From: Gremmenia infestans
Lineage: Eukaryota > Ascomycota > Leotiomycetes > Helotiales > Hamatocanthoscyphaceae
Reading direction: 5' to 3'
Assembly: GCA_032629725.1 (NCBI GenBank)
Contig: JAFEVB010000025.1
Coordinates: forward strand, 1-64,000
DNA: 64,000 nucleotides
Below are positions 13,701 through 27,450 of the stretch, piece after piece. The first letter of the stretch is position 1. The number at the start of each line of letters is the position of its first letter. The position numbers and the translations under genes were made by a program. The notes under the pieces are model-generated. The model worked only from the letters and a program-made list of their open reading frames with translations, did no database searches and had not been told where the DNA came from.

Positions 13701-14559
13701 TAGCGGTTTAAGTTCTTACTTTATATTAATTAAGAACTAGGATAAACTTATACTATATAGTATCCCCCGAATAGAACTTGGCCTAATTAGTAGTAGTATC
13801 CCCCCCGCTATAATGCTGCATATGCTAACTATAAGAGAAGACTAGGTTCTATATACTAAGGATAAAGAAGACTAACTTGCGCTAGATCGCCTGCTTAGTC
13901 TAGGTAGTGCTAATGCTATAAGCGGCTTTCTCTTTAGCCTACTCCGCTTTAGTAAAGGCGCTCTGCACCGCGGGATTCTTTATAAAGTAGAGGGCAAACT
14001 TCTAGTCCCTCTAGGCTACTAAGTAGTACGCTAGAGGAGAGAGATAGATGGCTATCGGCGAGAAGGTGCTAGAGAGGCCTTACTACTAGTAGCTAAAAGC
14101 TTGCTGAAATGCTTAGAGAGCTGCATTTATATCCTATATTAGATCGTTATAAATAAAGGTATAGTTGACTTAATTAAGAAGCTTAAGAGGAGAGGTAGGT
14201 AAGAGCGATATAATAGTAGGTTAGTATAAGAAAGAGAAACCTAGTAGCTTTAATACTTAATAATAGAGAAAGGTAAATATAAATCAGAAAGATAATAGAA
14301 AAAAGGGGAAAATGCTTGTTTTTAGTCTTTCTCTACTTTCTGCACTTTTTGCGGATCTGATATTAATTATATGCTAGTTAATCTAATACTTTTATAAAGT
14401 CGAGATCTGCGAGGTAAAGGCGTAATAAAGCAGCTAGTAAATTGGTAGTAGTATAGAAGAGTTAAAGATAAATAGAAAAAAGAAGAAAAAAGATAGTAAA
14501 TTCTATAAAAGGAAGAAGAGAATAAACCACGCCTCTCTTATACTATAAGATATTCTTGA
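10791..14559. other. RIP-degraded intergenic/repeat sequence, no assignable gene
   Basis: AT-rich sequence with no usable frame. Around 13430-14150 the composition rises in GC and the minus strand reads like eroded coding sequence (for example SPLAYYLV near 14010-14050), but I cannot assign a family. A tRNA-like pair of promoter boxes near 11945-12070 is discussed under findings. The two related segments at about 11180-11260 and 11490-11570 share gaacctttttgctatttataaa and look like a short direct duplication. Confidence 0.4.
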
Positions 14560-14735
14560 TATTATCTCTCTCTAACTTTAATATCTCTTAAACTTTAATA
14601 TCCTCTCTTAGACTTTCTCCGACTTTAATATACTCTCTTCAACTTTAACCTCTCTTAGACTTTAACTTTTCTCCAACTTTAACCTCTCTTAGACTTTAAC
14701 CTTTTTTAGACTTTAACCTCTTTTAGACTACTTTT
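14560..14735. repeat. Tandem repeat of cttagactttaacctct-type units
   Basis: Roughly ten degenerate units of about 15-20 bp, alternating ctctcttagac and tttaatatc/tttaacctc. It is a low-complexity minisatellite inside RIP-degraded DNA. Confidence 0.8.
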
Positions 14736-14816
14736 ATAAAGCTTTCTCTCTCCTATCTTTTAGCGGCAGGCGTAAATAGCAGAAACTAACGCGTATAATA
14801 GAGCGAATTCCTCCAA

Positions 14817-15200
14817 AATGGCCGCTGCAGCCCCCCTTTATATTATCGATTACTAAAGGCAGATACTAAAGTATTAGCTCTATATAAATATTAATTAATA
14901 TATGTAGAACTACCTAGATGCTGCAGTTTAGTTAGTTCTTAGGGTAAACTACCTTAATAATCGACTATATATCTAAATAGAGCTAGCAAAGCTGTATAGT
15001 TACTAGTTCTTAGCAGATAACTCTTAGGTCTAGAAGATAGAGATTAATCTAAACTTTAGTTAGATAAAGCGGACTATAGTAGAGCTCTTTCTATAGCTTC
15101 TCTTAGAAAAGATTTAAAGCTATACTTTTAGTAATAAGAACATCTACGACTTTATAGAATTCCTTAATAATAACCTAGTAAAGGTAGGGAGTGTCTATTA
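14817..15200 (+). pseudogene. Unidentified coding-like relic
   Basis: One plus-strand frame starting at an ATG (14817, first residues MAAAAPLYIIDY) stays coherent for about 125 codons if about a dozen TAG/TAA codons are taken as former CAG/CAA. I do not recognise the product. The other frames are less coherent. It may be part of a transposable element ORF. No function is proposed. Confidence 0.35.
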
Positions 15201-15504
15201 GGTAATATATATAGGATAAGGGAGAGGGAGAGGATTAGGGGTTATATATAGTTCTTAGTATATTTTTATAATAATTTTACATAGTTTTTATTAGGTTCTC
15301 CTAGGTAGCATAGGGTGGAAAAATGGATTTAAGCAGAGAGTGGATACCTAGATATGTTTTTACTAAATATACTACTTAAAGATATAATTTAGAGGTAAAG
15401 ACATAATATTATACTTATATAGGATTACCTCTACTTTTTGCTTATTATAAAGTTATACCTGCTTCTAAACTCTTAGAAGTTGCATTATACTATATCTAGT
15501 AGAT

Positions 15505-15710
15505 ACTTAAATTATAATACTTAAATTGCAATACTTAAATTATAATACTTAAATTAGAATACTTAAATTATAATACTTAAATTGCAACTTAAATTATAAT
15601 ATTTAAATTATAGTACTTAAATTGCAACTTAAATTATAGTACTTAAATTGCAATTCAAATTCTAGTACTTAAATTATAATACTTAAATTGCAACTTAAAT
15701 TATACTATAC
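15505..15710. repeat. Tandem repeat of cttaaattataata
   Basis: About fifteen units of 12-14 bp alternating cttaaattataata and cttaaattgcaa. It is AT-rich and borders the dispersed 175-bp repeat that begins at 15738. Confidence 0.92.
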
Positions 15711-15737
15711 TATCTACTTTAATTTTCTCTATATTTT

Positions 15738-15912
15738 AGTATTATAAGTAAGTTATATATATATAGAGGCTTAATATATTTAATAAGTTTAATAAAGAAA
15801 AAAGGAGAATCTTCGTCTGAATCCGAAGAAAAGTAAGCGCTCCCCTATTAAGGCTTAGTAAGCATAGGTATAGCTAGTGCTTTACCTTTAGGGCTCGCCT
15901 CTTATATTTAGT
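15738..15912 (+). repeat. Dispersed 175-bp repeat, copy 1
   Basis: This matches 27672-27848 in the same orientation. Common landmarks are tatatatatagaggcttaat, tccgaagaaaagtaagcgc and agggctcgc. In the second location it directly follows the long SNF2-bearing repeat, so it may be a terminal piece of that element or of an element that inserted beside it. Confidence 0.8.
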
Positions 15913-17295
15913 AGTAAGATAGAACTATATATAAAAGTAATCTATAGAATGCTTAGTACTATTATAATACTTATTTTTATATATTTCGACTAAAATAATA
16001 ATTAGCGTTTAGGAACTAATATAAACCCCTAAACTATTTATATTAATATATAATCAGTCTCTATTAGAAACTAGAAAATACTTCAAGTGATTCTGCTTAA
16101 GAATTAGTTAATATCTCCTTTACTTAGCTAATCTATACTAAGTTATAAGGCTTTTCTTTGCGTAGTTCTTTACTACTTATTTTTCTCTAGTTTAGATATA
16201 TCTTAATAACTCTACTAGCGACGCCTAAGATACTAAACCCTCTTATAAATGCTATTAGCGATTCGTATAACCTTATAGAGCTATTTAGAGAATATAGGTT
16301 ACTAAACTAATATAAAATTCCTATCTGTATTATATATTAAAAAATAGTATAGAAATGCCTTAAAAAACTCTTTCCGCTTTTTTATATTAATATCTTTCCC
16401 TCTTTAGAAACCGCGATTAGTATAACGGATCTGCTAGGCAGTAAGCGCTTAGCGAGCAGCAGAAGAAAGATCTTAAAAAGGCGGGTTGAAAATAATGCTC
16501 CTAGTCTAGGTATTACTAGTGCTATTTTCTATGCTAAGAAAGGATTATTACTTTAAGAGGTTATTCTCTTAAAGGAATTAGATATAGATATAGAGCGGGT
16601 TGTAATTATCTACTACTATATAATAGGTATTATAGCTAGTAAACTTGGTGCGGGGATCGCTGTGGCCTACCTAGACCGCGGGATATTTGCCTCTAGTAAA
16701 GTTAAGAAGGTAGAGAGCAGTAGCATAGCTAGCTGTAGAGGAGGCACGATCTTATAGCTAGGGATGCCTAGTAGAAAAGGCAGTAGAGGTAAGGTTAATC
16801 TTAGCTACTACTAGCAGGAAATTATTAATTTCTCTCTAATAGTAAAAGCATCTTTGCTAGTTTGGCGCACGCAGATTATAGCGGTAGAAGTAATAGAGAA
16901 ACGTGCTAATATATAGCTAATAGAAGCGTAAGCCGTTAGCCTCTTTATAGAGAAAGTAGAGATAGCTAGGTAATATTATAGAAGGAACTATAGAAAGATA
17001 AAAGAGGTAGAGAGAAAAGAAGAGAAAGGAGGGGGTTAAGTAAAGACGGAAAGAAAAGAAAAGAAGATAAGATGCATAAATTATACTAATTAGCTATAGG
17101 TGATAGATAGAGGTAAATGCAGCAGCATAATCCTATATAAGATAGATAAAAGATATATAGAATTACTATATAAGAGATATACTAATAGCATATAAGCATC
17201 TTAATATAACTAGGAAAATAAGCAGCTAAGGAAAGTTAAATTCCAAGCTATTAAATAGCTATTAAGATTAAATTTACTAATAAAAAGGATTAGAT
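15913..17295. other. RIP-degraded sequence with an unassigned coding-like patch
   Basis: Mostly AT-rich with no gene. Around 16,480-16,930 GC rises and a plus-strand frame gives readable stretches (for example KLGAGIAVAYLDRG near 16640-16680) between stops. I do not recognise the family. It is probably a transposon ORF remnant. Confidence 0.35.
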
Positions 17296-17530
17296 TAACT
17301 TTGCCTATAACTTTGCCCAACTAACCTTGCCTATACAACCTTGCCTATATAACCTTACTTATATAACCTTGCCTATATAACCTTGCTTAACCAACTTTGC
17401 TTATATAACCTTGCTTATACAACTTTACCTAACTAACCTTACCTATATAACTTTACTTAACTAACCTTTCTAGATTCCCAACCTTGCCCAATCAACCTTT
17501 CTAGATTCCTAACCTTACCTATATAATACT
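17296..17530. repeat. Tandem repeat of aaccttgcctatat-type units
   Basis: About fifteen degenerate 14-19 bp units such as aaccttgcctatat, aaccttacttatat and aaccttgcttaacc. Variation between units is mostly C/T, consistent with RIP acting on a formerly homogeneous array. Confidence 0.9.
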
Positions 17531-17741
17531 AATATCAATTTATATATATATAATAACAAAGTAGTCTTTTATATAATAAGTTCTACTAAGATGCTATATT
17601 ATTATAGATTATATAAGTTGTTTTACAAATTAAACTTATATAAGTTTAGAGTTTTAATTATATATTACTACGTATTATATAGAAATACTTATAAAGCTCT
17701 TCTAAATTTTAATAGTTATAGAAACATAATACTAATAAAAT

Positions 17742-17778
17742 AAGTGGGACTAGTCTAAATTTTAGACCGGTCCCACTT
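17742..17778. repeat. 37-bp palindrome, copy 1
   Basis: The left arm is AAGTGGGACTAGTCTAAA and the right arm, reverse-complemented, is AAGTGGGACCGGTCTAAA, so 16 of 18 positions pair across a one-base centre. It is the same palindrome as at 27912-27948, 28004-28040 and 32704-32740. Such units look like abutted terminal inverted repeats of a small DNA transposon. A degraded half-copy follows at about 17805-17835. Confidence 0.85.
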
Positions 17779-19500
17779 TAAACTTCTTTTTATTTATACT
17801 TAAAGAAATAGACCGATCCACTTATTAAACTTCTCTTTATATATACTAGTAGAAATAGACTAGTCTAATTATTCTTTATAGTTATAGAAATATTATATTT
17901 ATATAAAAAATGGAACTAGTCTAAACTTACTTTACTAATAGAAGAAAATAGGAAAAGTATAAAAAAGAGATAGAACTCTCTTAAGAAAAAGAACTAAAAG
18001 AGGAGAATTAAGAAGCTACTATAATAAGTGCGATTACTATTACCTCTAACTATTATATAATTACCTGCTTCTATAAGAAGCTTGCAAGCTTAATAAAACC
18101 CTACCTAGTATTCTATTATAAAGTAAGCGATTTGCAGATTAGAGTCTTTAATCTAACCTCCGCTATCTAATAATAACTTAATACTATTTTCTAATCTCTA
18201 TCCTAAGAACCCCTACTAAGTGCATAGATCCTATCTATATTAGCGGACTTGGAGCTAATTATTACTTAACTATAGCTACTACTTCTATTAAGCCCGCTAC
18301 CTAAGCAGGTGGATAAAGTAGCGGCGTATGCAGCCTTTACATCCGCGATAGGCAGCCGGGTCTATATAGTTACTAATTATAATAGATAGAGACTAGTAAA
18401 GCAATAGAAGAAGTAGTAAGATAAAGCTGCGCAACGCTAGAGGCGGTCTAAACGCTAGGTCTCCTAGACCTTAAACAACTTAAAAGGCGACTTAGAGAAG
18501 GAGGGGACCCTGCCCGCAGGCTAGAACGCGTAGGTAGCTAAACTTTAATAGTAGAAAAAGATCCTAGAGCTACTTCTCTTAATCTAGAAGCAAGCTGCTA
18601 TCTACTAGTTAGCGCAAAGCGTAGCTAGCTAGGATGTAGCTCTAGAGTAGCACGAGATGCTTTAAGGATAGCGGGCATCTAACGTAGGTATCCTTTCGCA
18701 GCTAGGAAGTTAGGAGGGAGAAGTTAGAGACGTTATTATTATAAAGCACCTTAAGAGCTAATTAGAGCGCAACTAGGTGCTTTATTATATATATTAGGAG
18801 ATTAAGCAAACTAAGGCAGATGCCTATTTTAAGACTATTAGGACCTAGTTGCTTTTAGTTAAGCTATAAGGGCTCTTTATAGAGTATTAGTAGAATATGC
18901 TTTAGATAAATAGTATAATATAGACCTCGCAGGTTAAGCGGGACCTGTTTGCCCTAGTCTACCCTAAGTTTAAGAGGGCCTACCCTAGCACTAGCATAGC
19001 GTTCTAGAGAGCGTATAAGCAGCTAGGCAACCAGCTTCTCTATAGAACCCGCTAGGCTAAGCTCGCCGCCGCGTATAGCGCTAGGCTTCTTAGCCTCCTC
19101 TCTACCTAGCTAATAAAGAAAGCGGAGATAGTTAATAGCGGATCTATAGCCTAGATAGCTTTATTAATCGAAGCTATCTAGGAGTAGAACCCTAGCTATA
19201 TCTAGGCTAGATAGAAGTAGATCTAAATTATACTTTCTATTATATAGAGCGCGCTGCTAGCTAGGCAGGTTAAGCCCTTCTAGATTAAGGGGATAGATTA
19301 AGTAGCGATCTAAGAAAGCGCCTAACTATAGACCCTATTCTGCTAAAGGGAGCAACCGGCGTCTGCCTAAGCATAGATGCCTCCCTAGTACTAGAGCCTT
19401 AAGAAAGAGCAGGAGTTTCTTAGAGGGGTTTTTAACTAGCTAGAAGATAGAGCGGCGGGGTAGGTAGAAGGGTAAGATCTAAGGCTAGATTTAAGCGCGG
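17779..19500 (+). pseudogene. Glutamine-rich coding-like relic (about 18,000-19,480)
   Basis: From about 18,000 GC is higher than in the flanks, and one plus-strand frame reads as a hydrophilic, glutamine- and leucine-rich protein once TAG/TAA codons are taken as former Gln codons (for example around 18270-18330 and 18480-18600). The composition suggests a coiled-coil or gag-like protein. I do not recognise a family and there are no diagnostic motifs. Confidence 0.35.
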
Positions 19501-21859
19501 TAATATTAGAAAGCAAGTATCTAGATTTAGAGAGACTAATATAGAGCTCCTTTTTGCTTATATCTAAATAGATTCTACTATTCTATCTTATATATTAGAT
19601 TAGATATATTCTAGTATAAAGTTAAATATATAGTCTATATCTATTAAATAGGATAGACAAGTTAAGAAAGTAGGCAAGTTTAAGGAGTAAAGTGTTAAAG
19701 GGAGGCTTTATATAGTAGATCCATAGCTAATCTTTTATAGATATTATAGTAAATAGTAATAGTTAAGAACCCTCTCTTATACTATATTATAATATTTATA
19801 TTCTTCTATTCTTTTCTAATTTTAAATACTAACCGGTAACTATAGATTAACGCTTTTTTATTATATCTATAATTATAATATAAAGTTAGGACTCTTAGGT
19901 TTCATATATTAAAACTATAAAGGGCTTTTATATAGTGGAATAGGATTTAGTAGAGCTAGTTTTCGAATTTATACTAGAGATTTTAAAGGTTAGATATAGA
20001 CTTATAAATATACTTATATTAAGAAGATGTCCTTAAATAATCTAGTATAGTATAGAAGTAAGTTGCCTAAATTTATAAGTGCTAGTAGTCTTATAATAAT
20101 TGCTCGAACTCCTTTTAGTATTTAGAATAGCTAAGATAATATAAAAGCTAGTATTTCCTAAAAGTTTAACCTTAAGTCTAGTAGTATCAGCTAGATACTA
20201 GATCTAGCTTATATTATAATAGTTAATAGCAGATATTATTCACTTTATTAGTAAATAAACGGGCGCTATAATATATAATAGCGGATTTAGTAAGCTTTTT
20301 CCTAAGCTGGCGGGGCATTACTATAACCCTGCCGCGGGGTATAATTATTCTTTATTTTCTTCTTTAAAGCTCTATAATATTACTATCTCTACTCTTTTTA
20401 AATCCTTAATAAGATGTTCGCTAATAAGTACGATGCGGCCTTGCTAGTAGGTTTATAAGCGCTCCTACTATTTATTATTAGCTAATAATCTAAGCTAATA
20501 CTAAAAGCAATTATAGTTCTTATAATAGTAATATAGGTAAAGGAGATATTAGTTCTATAAATGCCCTCTCTTAAAATAAGCCTAAGCGCTCCTCTTTAAT
20601 TAATTATAACTAGATTCCAGAACGATCTCCTACTTCCTCCTTTTCTAAAGTCTCTTAAGGCAAACGCCTTTATACTTCTCGCTATCTTTTTATTAGAGAG
20701 CGTTTAATCTTATCTAAGATTTATAAACTTAATAACTAATCTAACTAGAAGTTAGAGAGTTAAAAGATAATACGGTTTACTAATAATAGCTACCTTAATA
20801 AGTACCTACTCTCTGCTGCTCGCCTAATAGCGTCTTTGCTATATAATGCTATTAAAGCCTCTTTTACCTATATAGCTTTAAAATCGCAAGGTCCGCTATT
20901 AAAAAGCAAGTTGCGCTTATATCCCTATGAAAGGTGCGTTGCAAGTCTGCTGTCTAGAGCCTCTATAGGTTAGTATTATAAGGTTTAAAGGAGTAAGGTT
21001 TAGTGCTATTACTATATAAAGGCGAATAAGAAGTGTATTACCCTAATTCCGAACAAGCAGCTAGAGCTATATAAAACTTTTTCTAACCTATAGCTAAAAA
21101 GTAATATAAAGTTAATAAGGAAACGCGGGGCGGTTTAGTCTATATTAAGAGCTTTGCGCAAAAGTAAAAGTAAGAGTTAATCTATAATAACGTTCGAGCA
21201 AAGAAAGCTAAGCGTAGTAGAGAAGCTAGGTAAGAGTTTATTTATAATAACGTTTAAGCAAGAAAGCTAAGCGTAGTAGAGAAGCTAAGTTTTCCGTATT
21301 ATCTAGCGTACTTTTCTTTATGGTTACGGATACCCCTAGGCTGGATTTTATAAATAAATGAAATTAATGCTTTCTATGCTCCTTTAAAGTGGCAAGTCTA
21401 TTACTAGTAAACATTTAAACCGTAGATCCGCTTTTCTAACTTAAGTTATTCTATTATATCTTATATATTCTTATAAGGGAGATTCTCTGCTAGCATATCT
21501 GCTATAAGTAGATACTTGGCGCGGTTTTAAGTATTAGGCTGATTTTCTTTAAAGTAAGCTGGATAGTCTATAAGCATAGCTCTACTTCTATACTATAAAA
21601 ACTATAAAACTTATAAATAGATAAGTTTAGTTATAAGTATATATAATTTTAATACTACCTAGGACTTTTAATCCTCTTCTTTACTTTTCTTTAATTGGTT
21701 TAATATATAAAGATAGGTTTATAAAGGGTTATATTAAAAAAATCCTATCTTAATACTAGTTAGTTATATCGCTATATAACTAGACTAAAAACACTAACTA
21801 TAACGCCTTTCTAGGTTTTAATAGCAGCACGCTACTTTATATAAGTAAATAAGTCTATA
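19501..21859. other. RIP-degraded sequence, no gene; short tandem duplication at 21168-21287
   Basis: No frame is usable. A plus-strand patch at about 20930-21110 is readable between stops but cannot be assigned. At 21168-21229 and 21231-21287 a unit of about 60 bp is directly duplicated (both contain aagaaagctaagcgtagtag or a close variant). The left end of the second long-repeat copy lies near 21860. Confidence 0.45.
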
Positions 21860-23339
21860 TTAATCTCTCTAGTATATCTATCTAATATGTGATCTCTAGT
21901 GTAAATTCTAACCGCGGCTCTACTAAATCCCGACTTGCATACTAGTATATAATACTAATAGCTTTCTAAAATTCCCTCCTATTATTAATAAGGCGCGTAA
22001 CCTAAGTATTATCTAGCAGGCTGAGATTATATATAAGAATCTATAAACTATCTTTATTAGTATATATAAAGTAGATAGATCGCAGAATGGATTGGAAAGT
22101 AGACTAAGATAAGTGCTCTAAGCGAATATCCTCCCGCTTAACTATAGCAACTTCTAATAATATAAAGGAGCTAATACTAACAACTATATATAATAGAGCG
22201 CTCTCTATAATTATATCGTTTAGCAGATAGATAATAATATCGTAGTAATATAGCAAGCGAATGCTCTTTAGATAAAGAGTTAGGTTTATTCCAACGGCCT
22301 AGCCTATAGCTTTAGTAGCTCTCTTTTTTAATAGCTATAGACTAATTAAACTAGTAGTAAAAGGAGCTGTTTATTTGCTATAGAAGTTAGAGAAGAAGCA
22401 TATATTAGATCTTAAGGACTTGGTTTTTTTCTAGCGCGCAGAGCCTAATTATTATAGTAGTTATAAGAATCTTATATTATTCTTTCTTTATACCTTTTTC
22501 CTAAGCTATACTAATTATAGAGCTATAGCAAGCAACACTTTTAGCAACTAAACCCTTAACTTATTAATCTATAGAAAAGTACTATTTTCTAAAGCAATCT
22601 TAGTTATCTTATCTGCAATAGCCTATTTAGTATCTATAGTAGCATATAAACTTTTAACTAAACCTAACCGCTTAAATATAACCTTTACAGCTTTGTTTTA
22701 AGCGGACACCTACTTAGTTAATAACAGTTTCGTAATAAGAGAAACTAGCTGCTCTAAAGGTCTCTATACTAATATAATTTCTGCCGTAGTATTCTTCTAT
22801 AGAGCAAAGTTTAAGTGTATAGATATAGCAAACTAGGAGCAAGCTTTATTATCTCTATCGTTTAGATTAAAAGGCGCAAATAGTACTTGAATACTAGGGC
22901 TAGCCTGCTAGGATATTATAAAGAAAAGTTGATATTATAATAATATACCTCGATTTATATAGTTACTATTAGTATTTGAACTTTAAAAGAAACAGGCAGA
23001 ATAGGTAGGATAATATAGACATCGCAATATAGTATAGCAATAAGACTAAATATTAATACAAGCTAGTTTAAGATAAAGAATACAAGACGTAGCTTAGAGG
23101 GATAGAATATAGAGACTAGTTAAAGATAGAGTTTAAGTATTTAAGAATTGGAGACTAATAGATAACTAGAATAGAGTGGTTCGTTATAGTATATTAGCTG
23201 TATTAATTTAACTTTATATAGTATAAAAGAAGGTTAAAGTAGAAAGGTTTAGGAAAGTAGGTTACTATTTACTATAATATCTTTATTTCTAAGATTTACT
23301 ATAATATTACTAACTCTAAGATTTATATCCTAGCAACTT

Positions 23340-23505
23340 TTATATATTCTTAACCTAACTATTTTTATAAACTTCCTAGATCCTTAACTTTCTTAGATCT
23401 CTAAACTTCCTAGATTCTTAACTTTCTTAGATCTTTAAACTTCCTAGATCCTTAACTTTCTTAGATCCCTAAACTTCCTAGATCCTCAACTTTACTTATC
23501 TTAAA
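23340..23505. repeat. Tandem repeat of aacttcctagatccttaactttcttagatc
   Basis: About five units of roughly 30 bp, each combining aacttcctagatc and aactttcttagatc half-units. It lies inside copy 2 of the long repeat at a place where copy 1 has different low-complexity sequence. Confidence 0.85.
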
Positions 23506-25189
23506 TCCGCTTCTATCTTACGTATATGCTTTTATATTTTAATACATACCTGCTATAATCCGGATAAGCATATAGGTATATTAATTATAAAACTAAAAAG
23601 CAATAAAACTAATATTAATTAGAATACGTAATTATATTATTAGTTAAAGGGAATAAATTATAGGTATTAGTAATAAGTTAGGGTTTATCTTAATATTTAC
23701 TAATAATAGTTATAGTATAAAGTTAGAAGAACATAATTAAATATCTGCTAAACTAGATTAGTTTAGAACGTAAAGTGCATTTTAATATTTCTAAGATCAA
23801 GTAGAATATATAATACTAAAGCTTAAAGCAGTAAAGATAAGTTTAGAAAGTAATTCTAGAGAGGGACATATATAAAAAGCAGTAGCAGGTATGCTACTAT
23901 TATTAGAAAAGAAAGATAAACTATCTGCTAATACTTAAGAAAAAAGCAGGCGTTATAGATGCGATAGATAGTAGAGAGGGAACAGGTAATATATTAATAT
24001 AAGCTAATACTTTTAGTTAACTAAATATTAACCCTAGTGCGCTATATTATATACTAGACCTAGACTATTATATTAGAAGCTACGTTCTAATTACTCTACT
24101 AAATCTAAGCGAGTTTCTAGTTAAAGTTAAATTGCGCTATTACCTAAAGCAAGCATTGCTAGATGCAGCACTAAAGGAGGAATAGCTAGCTCTCTCTAAC
24201 CTTATCTATAATAACTATTATATAGTACTAAATAAACACCTGCTAGCATATTACCTAGACTAGGCCAAGATGTATAAAAGTATTACAGCTAAGTTTAAGG
24301 TAAAAGTAAGTGCAATAACCTATGAGCTAGACTAGAAGACCACTGCAATTAATATATAACTTAGGAAGCAATACTATATAATTACTAACTAGGCAACTTT
24401 CTAAAACGCTATTAGTATTATATATAATAGCAGCGGCAGAAACCTTAAAGATCGCTATATAACTATATACTTATAGGATCCTATGCTAAAGGAACTAGTA
24501 TTCCGTCTAAGCAGGCGCATAAAAGCAGAAAAGGAAAGATAGATAGTATATAGAAAGGAAGACGCTCCTAGATAGGATCTATAAATTAAGAGACTAAATC
24601 CTCTACCTTTATAAATTAAGATACCTAATCCTCTACCTCTACTTAGAGTAGGAGATGCTTCTTAACCTTTATAAATTAAGATACCTAATCCTCTACCTCT
24701 ACTTAAAGTAGAAGACGCTTCTCTACCTCTATAAATCAAAATACCTAATCCTTTATAGCAAGATAACTCTATGCTACTATAAGATTATCCTAGAAACGGG
24801 AGACTATCTAAGAAAGCGGCTCTGCCTATAGCATTAAATTCCCTAGTTAAGAATAATCTAAGTCTAAGCTAGTAGAGGGAGTAGTTAGATCTTAGTAATA
24901 AGATAGGAAACTATATAATACTAGAGACCCTAGAGACCCTAATTAAGGGACTAGACAAGTCTAATAAGGACTAGATAAAGAGGATGGCGGAGTAGGTGCG
25001 CATAATAGAGGATATTGCCTAACTTAAGTAAGTCTAATCTATAAGTAATAGAGAGTATAAAGAAGAAAAACTAACCAAGCTAATCTAGAACGCAAGCAAT
25101 CCTAGATAGCTTATTATGCATATAGCTAACTATAGATAACTAGAAGGAGGCTTATTAGATGCTTTATTACTAGTAGGATATTTATAAGC

Positions 25190-27450
25190 TAGAATATTAT
25201 ATCTATATCCTAGGCGGCTTTACGCGCCAACTTCTGCTAGTATAGGCGTTTACTTTCTAGTAGTGCTTGCAATAGTTCTATAGCGACCTAGAAGCAATAA
25301 TTATTAGATATATTATAGGAATTAGAAAGATAATAATCGTTTTAGCTATCTACTATACTTAATATATTCTTAACTAGATATAGTATAAGATTAACTAGAC
25401 CCCTAAAAATCACTATAAGCTAGAGATAGATAATAGAACAACGAGATGCCTAAGAAATAGAAAGATATAAAAAAAGTATAACTTTAACTATTTATATATA
25501 AAGGTATTACCTATATATTTTATTAAGAAGAAGATAAGAACGACCGTAGTAGTAGTTCCGCTAGGGTTAATTTAGGTCTAGGTAAAGGAAGCCTATATAT
25601 GCTGGCCGCCGAATAATAATCTACCTATATAGGTCTAGATCGCCTATAGTAATACTAAGAGAGCAGAGAAAGCATTAGCGGATAAAATTCAAGATTTAAT
25701 AAAGGAAAAGGTAGAATAGCAAAAGGAGCCTCTAGAAGACGAATTTACTCTAAGGGACTCTAACTGCTACGAACCCTATATTAAGAATAGCACCGTGTTT
25801 ATAATAATAACCGCGCAATCTTTTATAAACTAATTTATTAAACGCTTTATATAAATAAGCAAGTATAAGCTTTTAATACTAGGCAACCTTACCTAGAGAA
25901 ACCTAAACCTAAAGCCTTTAATTTAGGATATGCACTTAGAAGAGTTTCTAATAACGCTAATCTTAATGTTTTTCTATAATAAATACTACCTAGAGAAAGC
26001 TACAAGATCTCTAACTATTACTATATACTAGAAAATAATAGGGTTGATTAAAGCTAGCTAAGAGCAACTAGATAGTTAGGAGGTTTACTTAGCCTGATTA
26101 AGTAGAACCCTAATCTTTATAGAGCCTATAGATATTAGCGAAATTATTAAGCTAATAAAGCAGAAAGCGTAGGATTAATATAAGGTTCTAAAAAACTAGT
26201 CTAAGGGCTAGTATTAAAAGTTAGTAGCAAAATAGAACTTGATTATTACTAGTAAATAGAAGTTAATAGAGGAAAAGAAGAATAAGACCGCGGAGATTAT
26301 TAAAGAATTCTTGCTACTTCTAGCAAGTATTATAATCCGATTTATAATTAGAAGCACCTTTCTAGGTAAAAAAGCAGTTAAGGTCCCCTAAAATAAATAT
26401 AAGGAGTATATAGTAGATAATAGATAATACTAGAAGGATAAACTTATACAAATTTACTAGTAAAAGAATATTAAATATAAATAGAGGTATAAGGCTTCTA
26501 AGAAGTAGTATCTAGTAAAGCGGCATACCTTAAAGGGTTAGACTAATCTTATAAGGGATAATATAAGATTATACTACTAGAAGCGTCTATATTCTTTATT
26601 TCTATACCTAATAAAGCTATGTAAAGGCGCGAATCAGAATATATTACTATTGCTAATAGTAATAGAATAAAAAGAATAGATATTAATTCTTTGCTAAGCA
26701 GATAAAAGATAAAAGCCTAAAATATTAACCAACCTATACTATGCAAATCTAGATAAGATAGTTAAGTTATTAGCTAAGCTTTAGTTTATTAGGAGATAGA
26801 TCGCGGATAATAAGAACTAGGTTAATATAATAGGCAAGCTATACTACTATATCTTTAGGTCCTAGTTCTTTATAGGTGCATATATTATTTACTTTATAAG
26901 TTAACCTTTTCCGTAGGACTTCCTAAATAACTAATAGACTCTAAGTACCTGAAATACTCTCTCTAGATTCTAGATACTAATATTATATAGATTAATAGAA
27001 TGCAGTCTAAAGGCTAGAAAGCTAATGCACTTAGCAAGTTTTAAGGCTATCCGGAGGCCTAAGAGGGTGTAAAGACAGCTTAATATCTTATAAAGGCGAC
27101 TATAGTATTCTTAGTTAGCTTAACCTTAAATAAGGCTTTATCTATTACCCTAATTAAACCCGACTTTTAACCTAGTACTATAGTGCAAGCATTTATACGC
27201 TACTACTAATAAGAAAACCGGAACCTAAAAGTGTTTTTAATCCTTTTACGCGTAAAGGAAAGCGGGGTAGAAGACCAAATCTTAGAGATTAATAGGTTCT
27301 AGAAGGCAATTAGCAAAGCAGCTAAAAAAAGCAAACTTAATAAAGCTAAGCGGATAGTAGTATTAAAAGAGCTAGAGGTAAAGCGAAAGGTAGAGATAAA
27401 GAAGAAGAAAATAAATAAAGAGAGAAGGTAGAAATAGAATGCTTAGAGTA
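25190..27450 (+). pseudogene. SNF2/Rad54-type helicase relic, copy 2
   Basis: Homologous to 8400-10640. The ATP-binding loop at about 25315-25340 has decayed to IIGIRKI. The C-terminal helicase block (about 27116-27250) keeps SLTLNKALSITLIKPDFxP, followed by VQAFIRYY. Stops are frequent and nearly all are explained by C-to-T or G-to-A. The same family and position in the element as copy 1 show that the helicase belonged to the repeat and was not a captured host gene. Confidence 0.68.

Noticed and set aside
16391..16440. tRNA-like string (attagtataacgg)
   Set aside because: Resembles an A-box, but no B-box or acceptor pairing follows at tRNA distance.
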